Of a DNA stretch of 12,026 nt, positions 1-7,027 are shown piece by piece. Position 1 is the first letter of the stretch; the number at the start of each line of letters is the position of its first letter. A program made the translations under genes and the position numbers. The DNA comes from an uncultured Bacteroides sp. (GTDB lineage: Bacteria > Bacteroidota > Bacteroidia > Bacteroidales > Bacteroidaceae). The notes below the pieces were generated by a model. The model did not search any database. It was not told where the DNA came from and saw nothing but the letters and a program-made list of their open reading frames with translations. The stretch spans positions 1-12,026 of the forward strand of contig URWP01000064.1 in the NCBI GenBank assembly GCA_900551645.1, written 5' to 3'.

Positions 1-1500
1 GTTATAGCGGACAATCAGGAACTCTCCAAGTTTCTTCCAACTGTCAACCGCATCTTTTGCTGTCATAGCTGTATAACGGGTTAGAAAATCACGAGCTTTC
101 AGTGAATCTTGTTGATACAGTTTCATAGCCGTGGCTTCAACACCTTCCTGAGCATTGGCATACAAATCTTCCAATTCGTTCTGCACTTGTTGCATATCAC
201 TTACCATCAAACTATAACGTGGACGAATCATATCGGCCACCCAATTATAAATCCAGAAAGCTGAATTCCATGAAAAAGTAACACAATCACCGTTTCCTTC
301 GGCATATACATCCGGAACCTGATTGGTATTACAATACACCGGAGTAAAGACTGTCATATTCGCATCATCAAGTCCGAACCATAAGACACCTCCTACCACA
401 TCCGGCAGGTTGGCACGCATCTGCGCTACGAAAGTAAAGGCAGTCTGCTGGGTAGAAATCGGACGCTCATTGAAATATTCCACACCGTCTACCTTGAAAG
501 TTAACGGAGAAAGACGGTATGGCATATTGAAAGCACCAGCACCCATATCTTTGGTTATATCAAGAGCGGTTCCTTCATAGTGGTCGCGCATAGCACGCTG
601 AATATCACGGACAGACACTTTCTGATCTGGTTTTACATAAAGCGGCATCGGCTCTTTACTGTCTCCCTGAATGTATGAAAGATACGCCTGACCTGTAGCT
701 TTGCTGAACATATTGTAATAACTCCATACACGAGCTTCACAGAAACGGAGGCCACTGAAATCCAGCGGGCAATAAGCATCAGCAAAGCTGAAATCCTTGT
801 TTGCTCCAGAAAAATATCCTTTCTCACGGGCAAATGAAATCACATCCGGCGCATACAGACAATTCTCCTTGTCATTCAAATTAAATTGATGGATACGACT
901 CTGATTGGCATGAGCGGCAATACAGTCATCAGGAATACGGACAGCTACCCAAACAGCGCCTTTTACCCCAGGTCCCTTACCTATCATTTCCATAATCCAT
1001 ACCTCATTCGGATCAGCTATTGAGAAAGATTCACCACTACTGTAATAACCGTACTCTTTCACTAAGTCGGTCATCACCTTGATAGCTTCCTTGGCCGAAC
1101 GAGAACGCTGCAAAGCAACATAAATCAAACTTCCGTAATCCATCACACCGGTAGTATCCACCAGTTCCGGACGTCCTCCGAAAGTCGTTTCACCGATAGT
1201 CACCTGAAATTCATTCATGTTACCTATGACATTATAGGTTTCTTTCGCCTCCTTTATTTGCCCCAGATATTTACCTGAATCCCAATCATAGATGGCACGG
1301 ATAGCCCCATCAGGATGTTTAGCAGCCGGATAATGACATAAAAAGCCGAACAAGCCATACGAATCGGCCGAATAAGAAACAATTACAGAACCGTCTGCTG
1401 ATGCCTTCTTGCCAACAATCAGATTGGTACAAGTCCAGCCATTCAACACAAAAGCCGTCAATAATACAACGGCTGTCAGCACTCTCTTCATCATAAACAT
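1..1500 (-). CDS. Secreted C69-family dipeptidase (partial, C-terminus beyond left edge)
   Basis: This is a peptidase of family C69 (PepD/U34 type), an N-terminal-nucleophile enzyme that splits dipeptides. Five hundred codons are open up to base 1 with no stop, so a short C-terminal piece is missing. The N-terminus has a basic start (MKR), a hydrophobic stretch and then WTCTNLIVGKKASADGS. The Cys (residue 24 from the first ATG) is the expected catalytic nucleophile, and here it would become residue 1 when the signal peptide is removed. Further family hallmarks are GNMNEFQVTIGETTFGG and the SGESFSIADPNEVW region. Three in-frame ATGs (1500, 1494, 1491) are possible starts; none has a clear ribosome binding site, so I give the longest. 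The gene follows the M23 peptidase by 14 bases and probably shares its transcript. The family call is firm. The role, breakdown of dietary or cell-wall dipeptides in the periplasm, is inferred. Confidence 0.93.
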   Translation of the reverse strand, partial: MFMMKRVLTAVVLLTAFVLNGWTCTNLIVGKKASADGSVIVSYSADSYGLFGFLCHYPAAKHPDGAIRAIYDWDSGKYLGQIKEAKETYNVIGNMNEFQVTIGETTFGGRPELVDTTGVMDYGSLIYVALQRSRSAKEAIKVMTDLVKEYGYYSSGESFSIADPNEVWIMEMIGKGPGVKGAVWVAVRIPDDCIAAHANQSRIHQFNLNDKENCLYAPDVISFAREKGYFSGANKDFSFADAYCPLDFSGLRFCEARVWSYYNMFSKATGQAYLSYIQGDSKEPMPLYVKPDQKVSVRDIQRAMRDHYEGTALDITKDMGAGAFNMPYRLSPLTFKVDGVEYFNERPISTQQTAFTFVAQMRANLPDVVGGVLWFGLDDANMTVFTPVYCNTNQVPDVYAEGNGDCVTFSWNSAFWIYNWVADMIRPRYSLMVSDMQQVQNELEDLYANAQEGVEATAMKLYQQDSLKARDFLTRYTAMTAKDAVDSWKKLGEFLIVRYN

Positions 1501-1514
1501 TTAATCTTTATATT

Positions 1515-3182
1515 TTAAAAATGAAATAATTTGCGGGTTTCATTCTTACAATTGTCCATTACTATCACTTCCACCTTATGGGGAACTCCTTTTTTGATTT
1601 TCTCCGGTTCCTGAATAACAAGTATCCCTTTCTTCAGGCCGAAAAGGACAAATTCACCGTCTACAAAAACCTTATAGGTACCGATACCGCTTTCAGCATC
1701 TGCAATCTTGAAACGAACATTGCGGGAAGTCCGCCAACCAGTCTGACCCACAGCAGTAATGCGGGGGGCAACGGTATCAACAGCCACTGAATAAGTAGCA
1801 AATTCGCGGACACGAGTTTTCATCCATCCATTCTCGAATGCTCCACCGGCTGGCGCACGCCAACGTCCGACTTTCTGCACAACATAATACTTTGTAGTAT
1901 CAGCGACTGGCAGATGACGGACACCGATAGAAAGCGAACAATAGCTTTGCAACGGTGTATTACCGGCATCAAGCACATAGTCGAATGAAATATCTGTGCT
2001 GTCACCTTCTACAGAAACACTTAATCCAGTATCTTCGTACACATAATATTTAGGTACTACAAACTCCAATCCGGGAGCTTGAATGACATTTGTACGGTTC
2101 CAATACAACATGCGGTTGCCCTTAAATTGATAAGCAGGAATGTCTTCCTTCTTTCCCCGAACAATAAAAGCATAAGTACGCCGATTACCAAAATTATCTT
2201 CCAATACATAACGGAACCGATAGTCACGTTCTTCATCAATGAGAACTACTCCTCTCGCTGTGTCTGCCTGTAGAATACGCAACCGGTTTCCCGGTGCAAT
2301 GTACGAACGCATAATCAAGCGTTTAGTCCGACGCAATTCATCGTAATCTGTAAATCCGTTGATCATCCGGTTCTCTTCGGGCGCCACCTTATCTGTCACA
2401 CTTCGGAACACTTGTACTGAATCCACATACAGAGTCACAGAATGAACACCATAGAAGTTGGAAGTTCCGTCCATGTAATCGCGGGCACTGATGCCGGTAT
2501 AAATCTTTCCCCAGGCAGTTACTTTCTGCTTCAAAGCCTCTATTCCAACCAGTTTTTTCCGAACAGAACCAGCTACAACACCTTCACCGGATACCGGATA
2601 AAAGCCTACCAGACTAGCCACCGGTGCTTTGGTGTCTTTCAGCATCGACTTGAAATATGGCATCGGATCAATGTATTCTCCCGTGTCAGTGTTCCGAAGT
2701 TCCAAATGAAGATGAGGACCTGCCGAAGCTCCTTCGTTACCACTCAACGCCAAGAGTTCCCCTTGTTTTATCGGGAATTGATCAGGCTCAAAGCTCAAAT
2801 CGCAGGTAAATGTCTGATGTTCGTATTGATAAGCCCGGACATATTTCTGAACAGCCGGAGCAAACGAAACGACATGTCCGTAAACCGAAGTCAATCCATT
2901 GGGATGAGTTACGAAAATAGCCTGTCCATAGCCCCCATGAAGAACCATCACCCGGGAAACATAACCGTCGGCAATGCAACGGATGGGCTTACCGGTTACT
3001 CCCTGTGTCTTGATATCCAACCCATTATGAAAATGATTCGGACGTAATTCCCCAAAATTTGCACTCAACAGCAACGGGAAATCAAAAGGAGAGCGAAATA
3101 TATTCTCAATTACCTGCTGAGCCTGCAAACCAGTTCCCATAACCAGTAACAGTATCAGCCCCATTATTTTTTTCATCATCAT
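1515..3182 (-). CDS. Secreted M23-family zinc metallopeptidase (LytM-like peptidoglycan endopeptidase)
   Basis: A 555-residue exported protein with a type I signal peptide (residues 1-21, ending GLQAQ). The M23 domain follows directly at about residues 30-175. It shows HNGLD (H52, D56), YGH (H103) and GPHLHLELR (H157, H159), which are the zinc and catalytic residues of the family. All are present, so it should be an active endopeptidase cutting peptidoglycan peptides in the periplasm. The remaining 370 or so residues match no domain I can name with certainty. The last 90 (around DAESGIGTYKVFVDGEF) look like a bacterial Ig-type beta-sandwich, which may bind substrate or a partner. The ATG overlaps the tatC stop (ATGA), implying translational coupling. 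Three consecutive ATGs leave the exact start open by two codons. It stops 14 bases before the C69 dipeptidase, a pairing that suggests stepwise breakdown of wall peptides (inference). Confidence 0.93.
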   Translation of the reverse strand: MMMKKIMGLILLLVMGTGLQAQQVIENIFRSPFDFPLLLSANFGELRPNHFHNGLDIKTQGVTGKPIRCIADGYVSRVMVLHGGYGQAIFVTHPNGLTSVYGHVVSFAPAVQKYVRAYQYEHQTFTCDLSFEPDQFPIKQGELLALSGNEGASAGPHLHLELRNTDTGEYIDPMPYFKSMLKDTKAPVASLVGFYPVSGEGVVAGSVRKKLVGIEALKQKVTAWGKIYTGISARDYMDGTSNFYGVHSVTLYVDSVQVFRSVTDKVAPEENRMINGFTDYDELRRTKRLIMRSYIAPGNRLRILQADTARGVVLIDEERDYRFRYVLEDNFGNRRTYAFIVRGKKEDIPAYQFKGNRMLYWNRTNVIQAPGLEFVVPKYYVYEDTGLSVSVEGDSTDISFDYVLDAGNTPLQSYCSLSIGVRHLPVADTTKYYVVQKVGRWRAPAGGAFENGWMKTRVREFATYSVAVDTVAPRITAVGQTGWRTSRNVRFKIADAESGIGTYKVFVDGEFVLFGLKKGILVIQEPEKIKKGVPHKVEVIVMDNCKNETRKLFHF

Positions 3183-3997
3183 TCTCTTTCAGTATTCAGT
3201 TTATTCTTTTCTACCCGACGGACTATCCAGATACTTGCCTCGTATAACAGAAGGATAGGCAAGGCTACCATCAGCAGCGTAAACACGTCTGAAGTTGGTG
3301 TAATAACAGCTGCTATCACCAAAGCCAACACAATAGCATGTTTTCGATATGTCCGCATAAAAGCAGTAGAAAGTAATCCCAATTGAGCGAACAGCCAACA
3401 CAGGACAGGAATTTCGAATACAATACCCATCATCAGACTCAGCATCATCAGCATGTCGATATACGAAGTCAGGACTATAGTATTCTCTACCTCCGCACTG
3501 ACTTGATACAAGGCCAAAAAGCGGAACGTCAAAGGGAAAATCAAGAAATAATTCAATAAAACACCTAATATAAACAAAACGTATCCCCACACTACTACAC
3601 GCAGAGAATATCTCCGTTCATCCTCGTACAATGCCGGAGAGACAAAACGGAAAAGCTGGTATAATATATAAGGAGAGGCGAGCAGTAACCCCGCATAAAA
3701 AGCCACACTCATATGAGTCAGAAACTGTCCTGCCAGTTCAGTATTAATGAGCCGGACATAGAAAGTATCCGGACACAACGAAGGTAACTGAATCCATTCG
3801 GCTACTCGGCAGAAAAGCCCGTAAATACAGAAATCAGGAGCTTTTGGAGCCAATACTACATCAAAAAGTTCCTCACGGAAACAGAAGGCTACCAAAGTCA
3901 GAATAACCAGCAGAACAATACAGCGGACCAAAACTCCACGCAATTCATCCAAATGGTCCCAAAACGTCAGCTGTGTATTTCCGTTATCCGTCTTCAC
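3179..3997 (-). CDS. tatC: Sec-independent (twin-arginine) protein translocase subunit TatC
   Basis: TatC is the multi-spanning inner-membrane receptor for folded Tat substrates and recruits TatA to form the channel. The 272 residues carry the family signatures: HLDELR (15-20, with the signal-binding Glu E18), SPYILYQLFRFVSPALYEDER (from 108), GIVFEIPV (191-198, with the conserved in-membrane Glu E195), and the final TPTSDVFT...LPILLLYE block (233-253). The first external loop (about residues 42-95) is longer than in E. coli and holds three cysteines (C57, C63, C75). The start is GTG at 3997, overlapping the tatA stop as GTGA; no in-frame ATG occurs before residue 96, so GTG is required. The 3' end overlaps the M23 peptidase start by four bases. 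No TatB gene is present, which fits the minimal TatA-TatC arrangement of Bacteroidetes. Confidence 0.97.
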   Translation of the reverse strand: MKTDNGNTQLTFWDHLDELRGVLVRCIVLLVILTLVAFCFREELFDVVLAPKAPDFCIYGLFCRVAEWIQLPSLCPDTFYVRLINTELAGQFLTHMSVAFYAGLLLASPYILYQLFRFVSPALYEDERRYSLRVVVWGYVLFILGVLLNYFLIFPLTFRFLALYQVSAEVENTIVLTSYIDMLMMLSLMMGIVFEIPVLCWLFAQLGLLSTAFMRTYRKHAIVLALVIAAVITPTSDVFTLLMVALPILLLYEASIWIVRRVEKNKLNTERE

Positions 3998-4212
3998 TTT
4001 ACCTGGTCTTTATCTTCTTTCGGCCTAATATCCGAATCCTCCTCTACCCCATTCATTCCATCCTTGAAACTTTTCACCCCTTTTCCCAGGCCTTTCATCA
4101 GTTCCGGAATTTTCTTTCCACCGAAAAGAAGTAACAAAATCAATGCAATGAACAACAGTTCCTGCATTCCGACTCCCATAAACAATACTATCGCATTCAT
4201 AAGCAAAATCAT
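3994..4212 (-). CDS. tatA: Twin-arginine translocase subunit TatA
   Basis: A 72-residue TatA/E-type protein that oligomerises to form the Tat protein-conducting element in the inner membrane. It has one N-terminal membrane helix (about residues 15-31), a hinge FGGKKIPEL, an amphipathic helix (MKGLGKGVKSFKDGM) and a charged tail, the family order. The sequence MQELLFIALI at the helix start matches the usual G/Q-E-L entry. The start is uncertain. ATG at 4212 overlaps the stop of the upstream S-component gene as ATGA, like the neighbouring junctions, and I chose it for that reason. ATG at 4200 (MNAIVLF) would give a protein of 68 residues, closer to typical TatA. The frame stays open further upstream, but that part lies inside the S-component gene and is not TatA-like. 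Its stop overlaps the tatC GTG start. Confidence 0.93.
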   Translation of the reverse strand: MILLMNAIVLFMGVGMQELLFIALILLLLFGGKKIPELMKGLGKGVKSFKDGMNGVEEDSDIRPKEDKDQVK

Positions 4213-4721
4213 TTTACTTTTGTCATCAGCTTCAGCAAGCCGTAGCCTCCAAACACTTGAAGCAGCATACCCGGTATTCCAATTCTGAAATCCTGCATAG
4301 CAGCTACAAAATCTGCTACCAATCCCCATTCTACCAGACTTCCCACTACCTGATAAAACAATACCACAGTAAGCAACGACCACAAAGTAACACGTTGAAG
4401 CCGTTGGGCTATAAAACCGGCAGCTACAGCCAACAGGACAGATTTCACCAAAATAGCAGGCAAAACCGCTATTGCAGGCATGCCGAACAACCAACTATTG
4501 ATAACCGGCGAAAGAATAGCCGTCAACAATCCTACACGCACACCATATTTATAAGCTCCAATCAAAGTAAAGAAATAGATAGGGAGCCAAGTAGGTCCAC
4601 CTAAATACATCAGATGGCACAATTGTGGTAGCAAAATATTTCCAATCACAAACAACAACGCAAACAAATACGTATTCACGTTGGTATACTTCAACGCATA
4701 AAGTTTCGCAGATGATTCCAT
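4209..4721 (-). CDS. Probable ECF transporter S component (six-helix membrane protein)
   Basis: A 170-residue, very hydrophobic protein with about six predicted membrane helices (roughly 17-38, 44-57, 58-79, 82-105, 112-132, 148-166). Size, helix count and the small-residue-rich segment around GLLTAILSPVINSWLFGMP resemble substrate-binding S components of energy-coupling-factor vitamin transporters. This is a family-level impression, not a motif match; S components share little sequence. The vitamin or metal bound cannot be told, and no EcfA or EcfT gene is in the window, so it would rely on a shared energising module encoded elsewhere. It is the first gene of the minus-strand operon, about 25 bases below a TATCTTTG promoter box, and its TGA overlaps the tatA start. 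I see no riboswitch-like structure in its short leader. It could instead be an unrelated small integral membrane protein. Confidence 0.7.
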   Translation of the reverse strand: MESSAKLYALKYTNVNTYLFALLFVIGNILLPQLCHLMYLGGPTWLPIYFFTLIGAYKYGVRVGLLTAILSPVINSWLFGMPAIAVLPAILVKSVLLAVAAGFIAQRLQRVTLWSLLTVVLFYQVVGSLVEWGLVADFVAAMQDFRIGIPGMLLQVFGGYGLLKLMTKVK

Positions 4722-4746
4722 TTTTTTATAATTTAGATTCTTTGGG

Positions 4747-4754
4747 CAAAGATA
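4747..4754 (-). promoter_or_regulatory. Bacteroides-type -7 promoter box of the ECF-S/tat/peptidase operon
   Basis: On the minus strand the octamer TATCTTTG matches the Bacteroides -7 consensus TAnnTTTG exactly and lies 25 bases before the S-component ATG, giving a leader of about 20 bases. A clear TTTG -33 box at the usual spacing is not visible; only a T-rich stretch lies there. Confidence 0.6.
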
Positions 4755-4901
4755 GAAAATTCTGACAAAGAGAAAAACAGATTTCTTTATTTAAAAATTT
4801 TTGCTTCTATTTCCAAAGTTCCACACAGGCTGTTACGTTTTTTAGGAATACCACCCTTGGTTTTTTTTCGTATCTGTACACCTACTATCAAAAGGAATGA
4901 T

Positions 4902-4909
4902 TATTTTTG
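4902..4909 (+). promoter_or_regulatory. Bacteroides-type -7 promoter box upstream of phoH
   Basis: The octamer TATTTTTG fits TAnnTTTG and ends 37 bases before the phoH ATG. No TTTG -33 box is seen at the expected distance. The region is T-rich, so a chance match is possible. Position between divergent operons supports it. Confidence 0.5.
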
Positions 4910-4946
4910 CAGAAAATATAAAAAATTGTGTATCCAACTCAACTGA

Positions 4947-5978
4947 ATGATAGAAAAACATATTGTTTTAGAAGATATTGATCCGGTCATCTTTTATGGT
5001 GTAAATAACACCAATATACAAATGATCAAAGCTCTGTTTCCCAAACTGAGAATTGTGGCGCGAGGAAATGTCATCAAAGTCATGGGAGACGAAGAAGAAA
5101 TGTGTGCATTCGAAGACGCCATAGTTGCTTTAGAGAAACATTGTGCACAGTTCAACTCGCTCAATGAAGAATCCATACTTGACATCGTCAAAGGGAACCG
5201 CCCTGCTACCGAAACTACAGGTGAAGCTATTGTCTTCAGTGTAACGGGTAAACCTATTCTTCCACGCAGCGAGAACCAACGGAAACTGGTACAGGAATTC
5301 CGGAAAAACGATATGATTTTCGCCATCGGTCCGGCTGGGACTGGAAAGACCTATACAGCCATCGCCTTAGCTGTACAGGCATTGAAAAATAAGGAAATAA
5401 AAAAAATCATCTTGAGCCGTCCAGCCGTAGAAGCCGGTGAAAAACTGGGATTCCTGCCGGGAGATATGAAAGACAAGATTGATCCCTATCTTCAGCCTCT
5501 CTACGATGCACTACAAGATATGATTCCTGCAGCCAAGCTGAAAGAATACATGGAATTGAATATCATTCAAATTGCTCCGCTTGCATTCATGCGCGGGCGT
5601 ACACTGAACGATGCGGTTGTCATTCTGGATGAAGCACAGAACACCACTACACAACAAATCAAGATGTTTCTTACCCGTATGGGTATGAATACCAAAATGA
5701 TTGTGACAGGCGATATGACACAAATAGACCTCCCTGCCTCACAGACATCCGGACTGATTCAGGCCATGCGGATTCTGAAAGGAATCAAAAGCATCAGCTT
5801 TATCGAGCTCAGCAAGAAAGACATTGTCCGCCACAAACTGGTTACCCGTATTGTAGAAGCCTATGAAAAATACGAAGAGAAAGAGAAGGCTGAACAAACG
5901 GAAAAAAGAGCGGCTCGCCGTACGAACAAGACAGACAAGGAACAATCTGAAACTCAAGACAAACCTATTCATTCTTAA
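4947..5978 (+). CDS. PhoH family ATPase (PhoH-like/YbeZ type)
   Basis: A cytoplasmic P-loop ATPase of the PhoH family, 343 residues, the common length. An N-terminal KH-like RNA-binding region (about 15-65, with VARGNVIKVMGDEE) precedes the ATPase core. Walker A is GPAGTGKT (128-135), Walker B is VILDEA (225-230), and TGDMTQIDLP (254-263) is the sensor motif. In other bacteria this family is linked to RNA metabolism and to the endoribonuclease YbeY; its exact job is unsettled. The final 40 residues are a highly charged, probably disordered tail rich in Lys, Glu, Arg and Gln, typical of Bacteroidales members. It is the first gene of the plus-strand run and is followed by purC after 12 bases, so the two are very likely co-transcribed. 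Here it lacks the ybeY neighbour seen in many proteobacteria. Confidence 0.95.
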   Translation: MIEKHIVLEDIDPVIFYGVNNTNIQMIKALFPKLRIVARGNVIKVMGDEEEMCAFEDAIVALEKHCAQFNSLNEESILDIVKGNRPATETTGEAIVFSVTGKPILPRSENQRKLVQEFRKNDMIFAIGPAGTGKTYTAIALAVQALKNKEIKKIILSRPAVEAGEKLGFLPGDMKDKIDPYLQPLYDALQDMIPAAKLKEYMELNIIQIAPLAFMRGRTLNDAVVILDEAQNTTTQQIKMFLTRMGMNTKMIVTGDMTQIDLPASQTSGLIQAMRILKGIKSISFIELSKKDIVRHKLVTRIVEAYEKYEEKEKAEQTEKRAARRTNKTDKEQSETQDKPIHS

Positions 5979-5990
5979 AACATAACGAAA

Positions 5991-6938
5991 ATGAGTAAAG
6001 CATTAACAAAAACAGACTATCACTTTCCGGGTCAGAAAAGCGTGTACCACGGTAAAGTACGTGATGTTTACAACATCAACGATGAAAAACTGGTCATGGT
6101 CGCAACAGACCGCATCTCTGCATTCGATGTTGTACTTCCTGAAGGAATTCCTTACAAAGGACAAATGCTGAACCAGATTGCAGCCAAATTTCTGGACGCT
6201 ACTACAGATATCTGCCCCAACTGGAAACTGGCTACTCCGGACCCGATGGTCACTGTAGGTGTCATGTGCGAAGGTTTCCCGGTAGAAATGATTGTACGTG
6301 GTTACTTATGCGGAAGCGCATGGCGTGCTTACAAGAGTGGTGTACGCGAGATTTGCGGCGTACGCCTGCCGGAAGGAATGCGTGAAAACGAGAAATTCCC
6401 CTCTCCAATCATCACTCCGACTACCAAAGCCGAAATGGGTATGCACGATGAAGATATTTCTAAAGAAGAAATTTTAGCAAAAGGTCTGGCTACTCCGGAA
6501 GAATATGCAACACTCGAAAAATATACACTGGCTCTTTTTGAGCGGGGTACTCAGATGGCTGCCGAACGTGGACTGATTCTGGTTGACACCAAGTACGAAT
6601 TCGGTAAACACAACGGTCAGATTTACCTGATGGATGAAATCCATACACCGGATTCAAGCCGCTACTTCTATGCAGAAGGCTATCAGGACCGTTTCGAAAA
6701 AGAAGAACCACAAAAACAATTGTCTAAGGAATTCGTACGCGAATGGTTGATGGCTAACGGCTTCCAAGGCAAGGAAGGTCAAAAAGTACCTGAAATGACT
6801 CCTGAAATCGTCAATTCTATCAGTGACCGTTACATCGAACTCTTCGAACACATCACCGGTGAGTCTTTCGTAAAAGCCGATACTGAACACATCGCTGAAC
6901 GTATCGAAAAGAACGTAACAGATTACCTGACAAAATAA
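5991..6938 (+). CDS. purC: Phosphoribosylaminoimidazole-succinocarboxamide synthase (SAICAR synthetase)
   Basis: PurC joins CAIR and aspartate with ATP to make SAICAR, a middle step of de novo purine (IMP) synthesis in the cytoplasm. The 315-residue protein has the nucleotide-binding GKVRDVY (21-27), DRISAFDVVLP (40-50), the signature region PVEMIVRGYLCGSAW (97-111), and LILVDTKYEFG followed by DEIHTPDSSRYF (195-226). It is the longer, roughly 310-residue form found in Bacteroidetes and yeast-like enzymes rather than the 237-residue E. coli form. The ATG lies 12 bases after the phoH stop and the reading frame is intact. A strong hairpin sits 27 bases after its stop and may end or trim the phoH-purC transcript. 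Confidence 0.97.
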   Translation: MSKALTKTDYHFPGQKSVYHGKVRDVYNINDEKLVMVATDRISAFDVVLPEGIPYKGQMLNQIAAKFLDATTDICPNWKLATPDPMVTVGVMCEGFPVEMIVRGYLCGSAWRAYKSGVREICGVRLPEGMRENEKFPSPIITPTTKAEMGMHDEDISKEEILAKGLATPEEYATLEKYTLALFERGTQMAAERGLILVDTKYEFGKHNGQIYLMDEIHTPDSSRYFYAEGYQDRFEKEEPQKQLSKEFVREWLMANGFQGKEGQKVPEMTPEIVNSISDRYIELFEHITGESFVKADTEHIAERIEKNVTDYLTK

Positions 6939-6964
6939 TTCTGAACATAGCAGGTAAACCGACT

Positions 6965-6992
6965 GAAAGCATCCTCCAAAGGGGATGCTTTC
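6965..6992 (+). terminator. Hairpin after purC, probable (imperfect) terminator or processing site
   Basis: The arms GAAAGCATCCTC and GGGGATGCTTTC form a 12-bp stem with one G-T wobble around the tetraloop CAAA. Such AGCATCC/GGATGCT hairpins are common at gene ends in Bacteroides. There is no T-run after the stem beyond the TTTC that belongs to it, so termination may be partial. The rest of the 89-base gap shows no clear TAnnTTTG promoter for the next gene. Confidence 0.65.
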
Positions 6993-7027
6993 ATACCTTA
7001 CCTGCCGGAAACACCTCCTACAAATCT

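Noticed and set aside
2442..3047. 201-codon open frame on the plus strand opposite the M23 peptidase gene
   Set aside because: It is antisense to the catalytic domain, has no motifs and no promoter box upstream, and is best explained by codon use of the real gene.
4213..4494. Upstream extension of the tatA frame to 166 residues
   Set aside because: The added part is entirely inside the S-component gene, is Cys-rich and unlike TatA, whose helix begins at the N-terminus in all known members.
4848..4872. Small stem ACCA/TGGT followed by a T-run, resembling a terminator
   Set aside because: The stem is only four pairs and lies upstream of phoH where no plus-strand transcript is expected to end. 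It is probably just a T-rich spacer.
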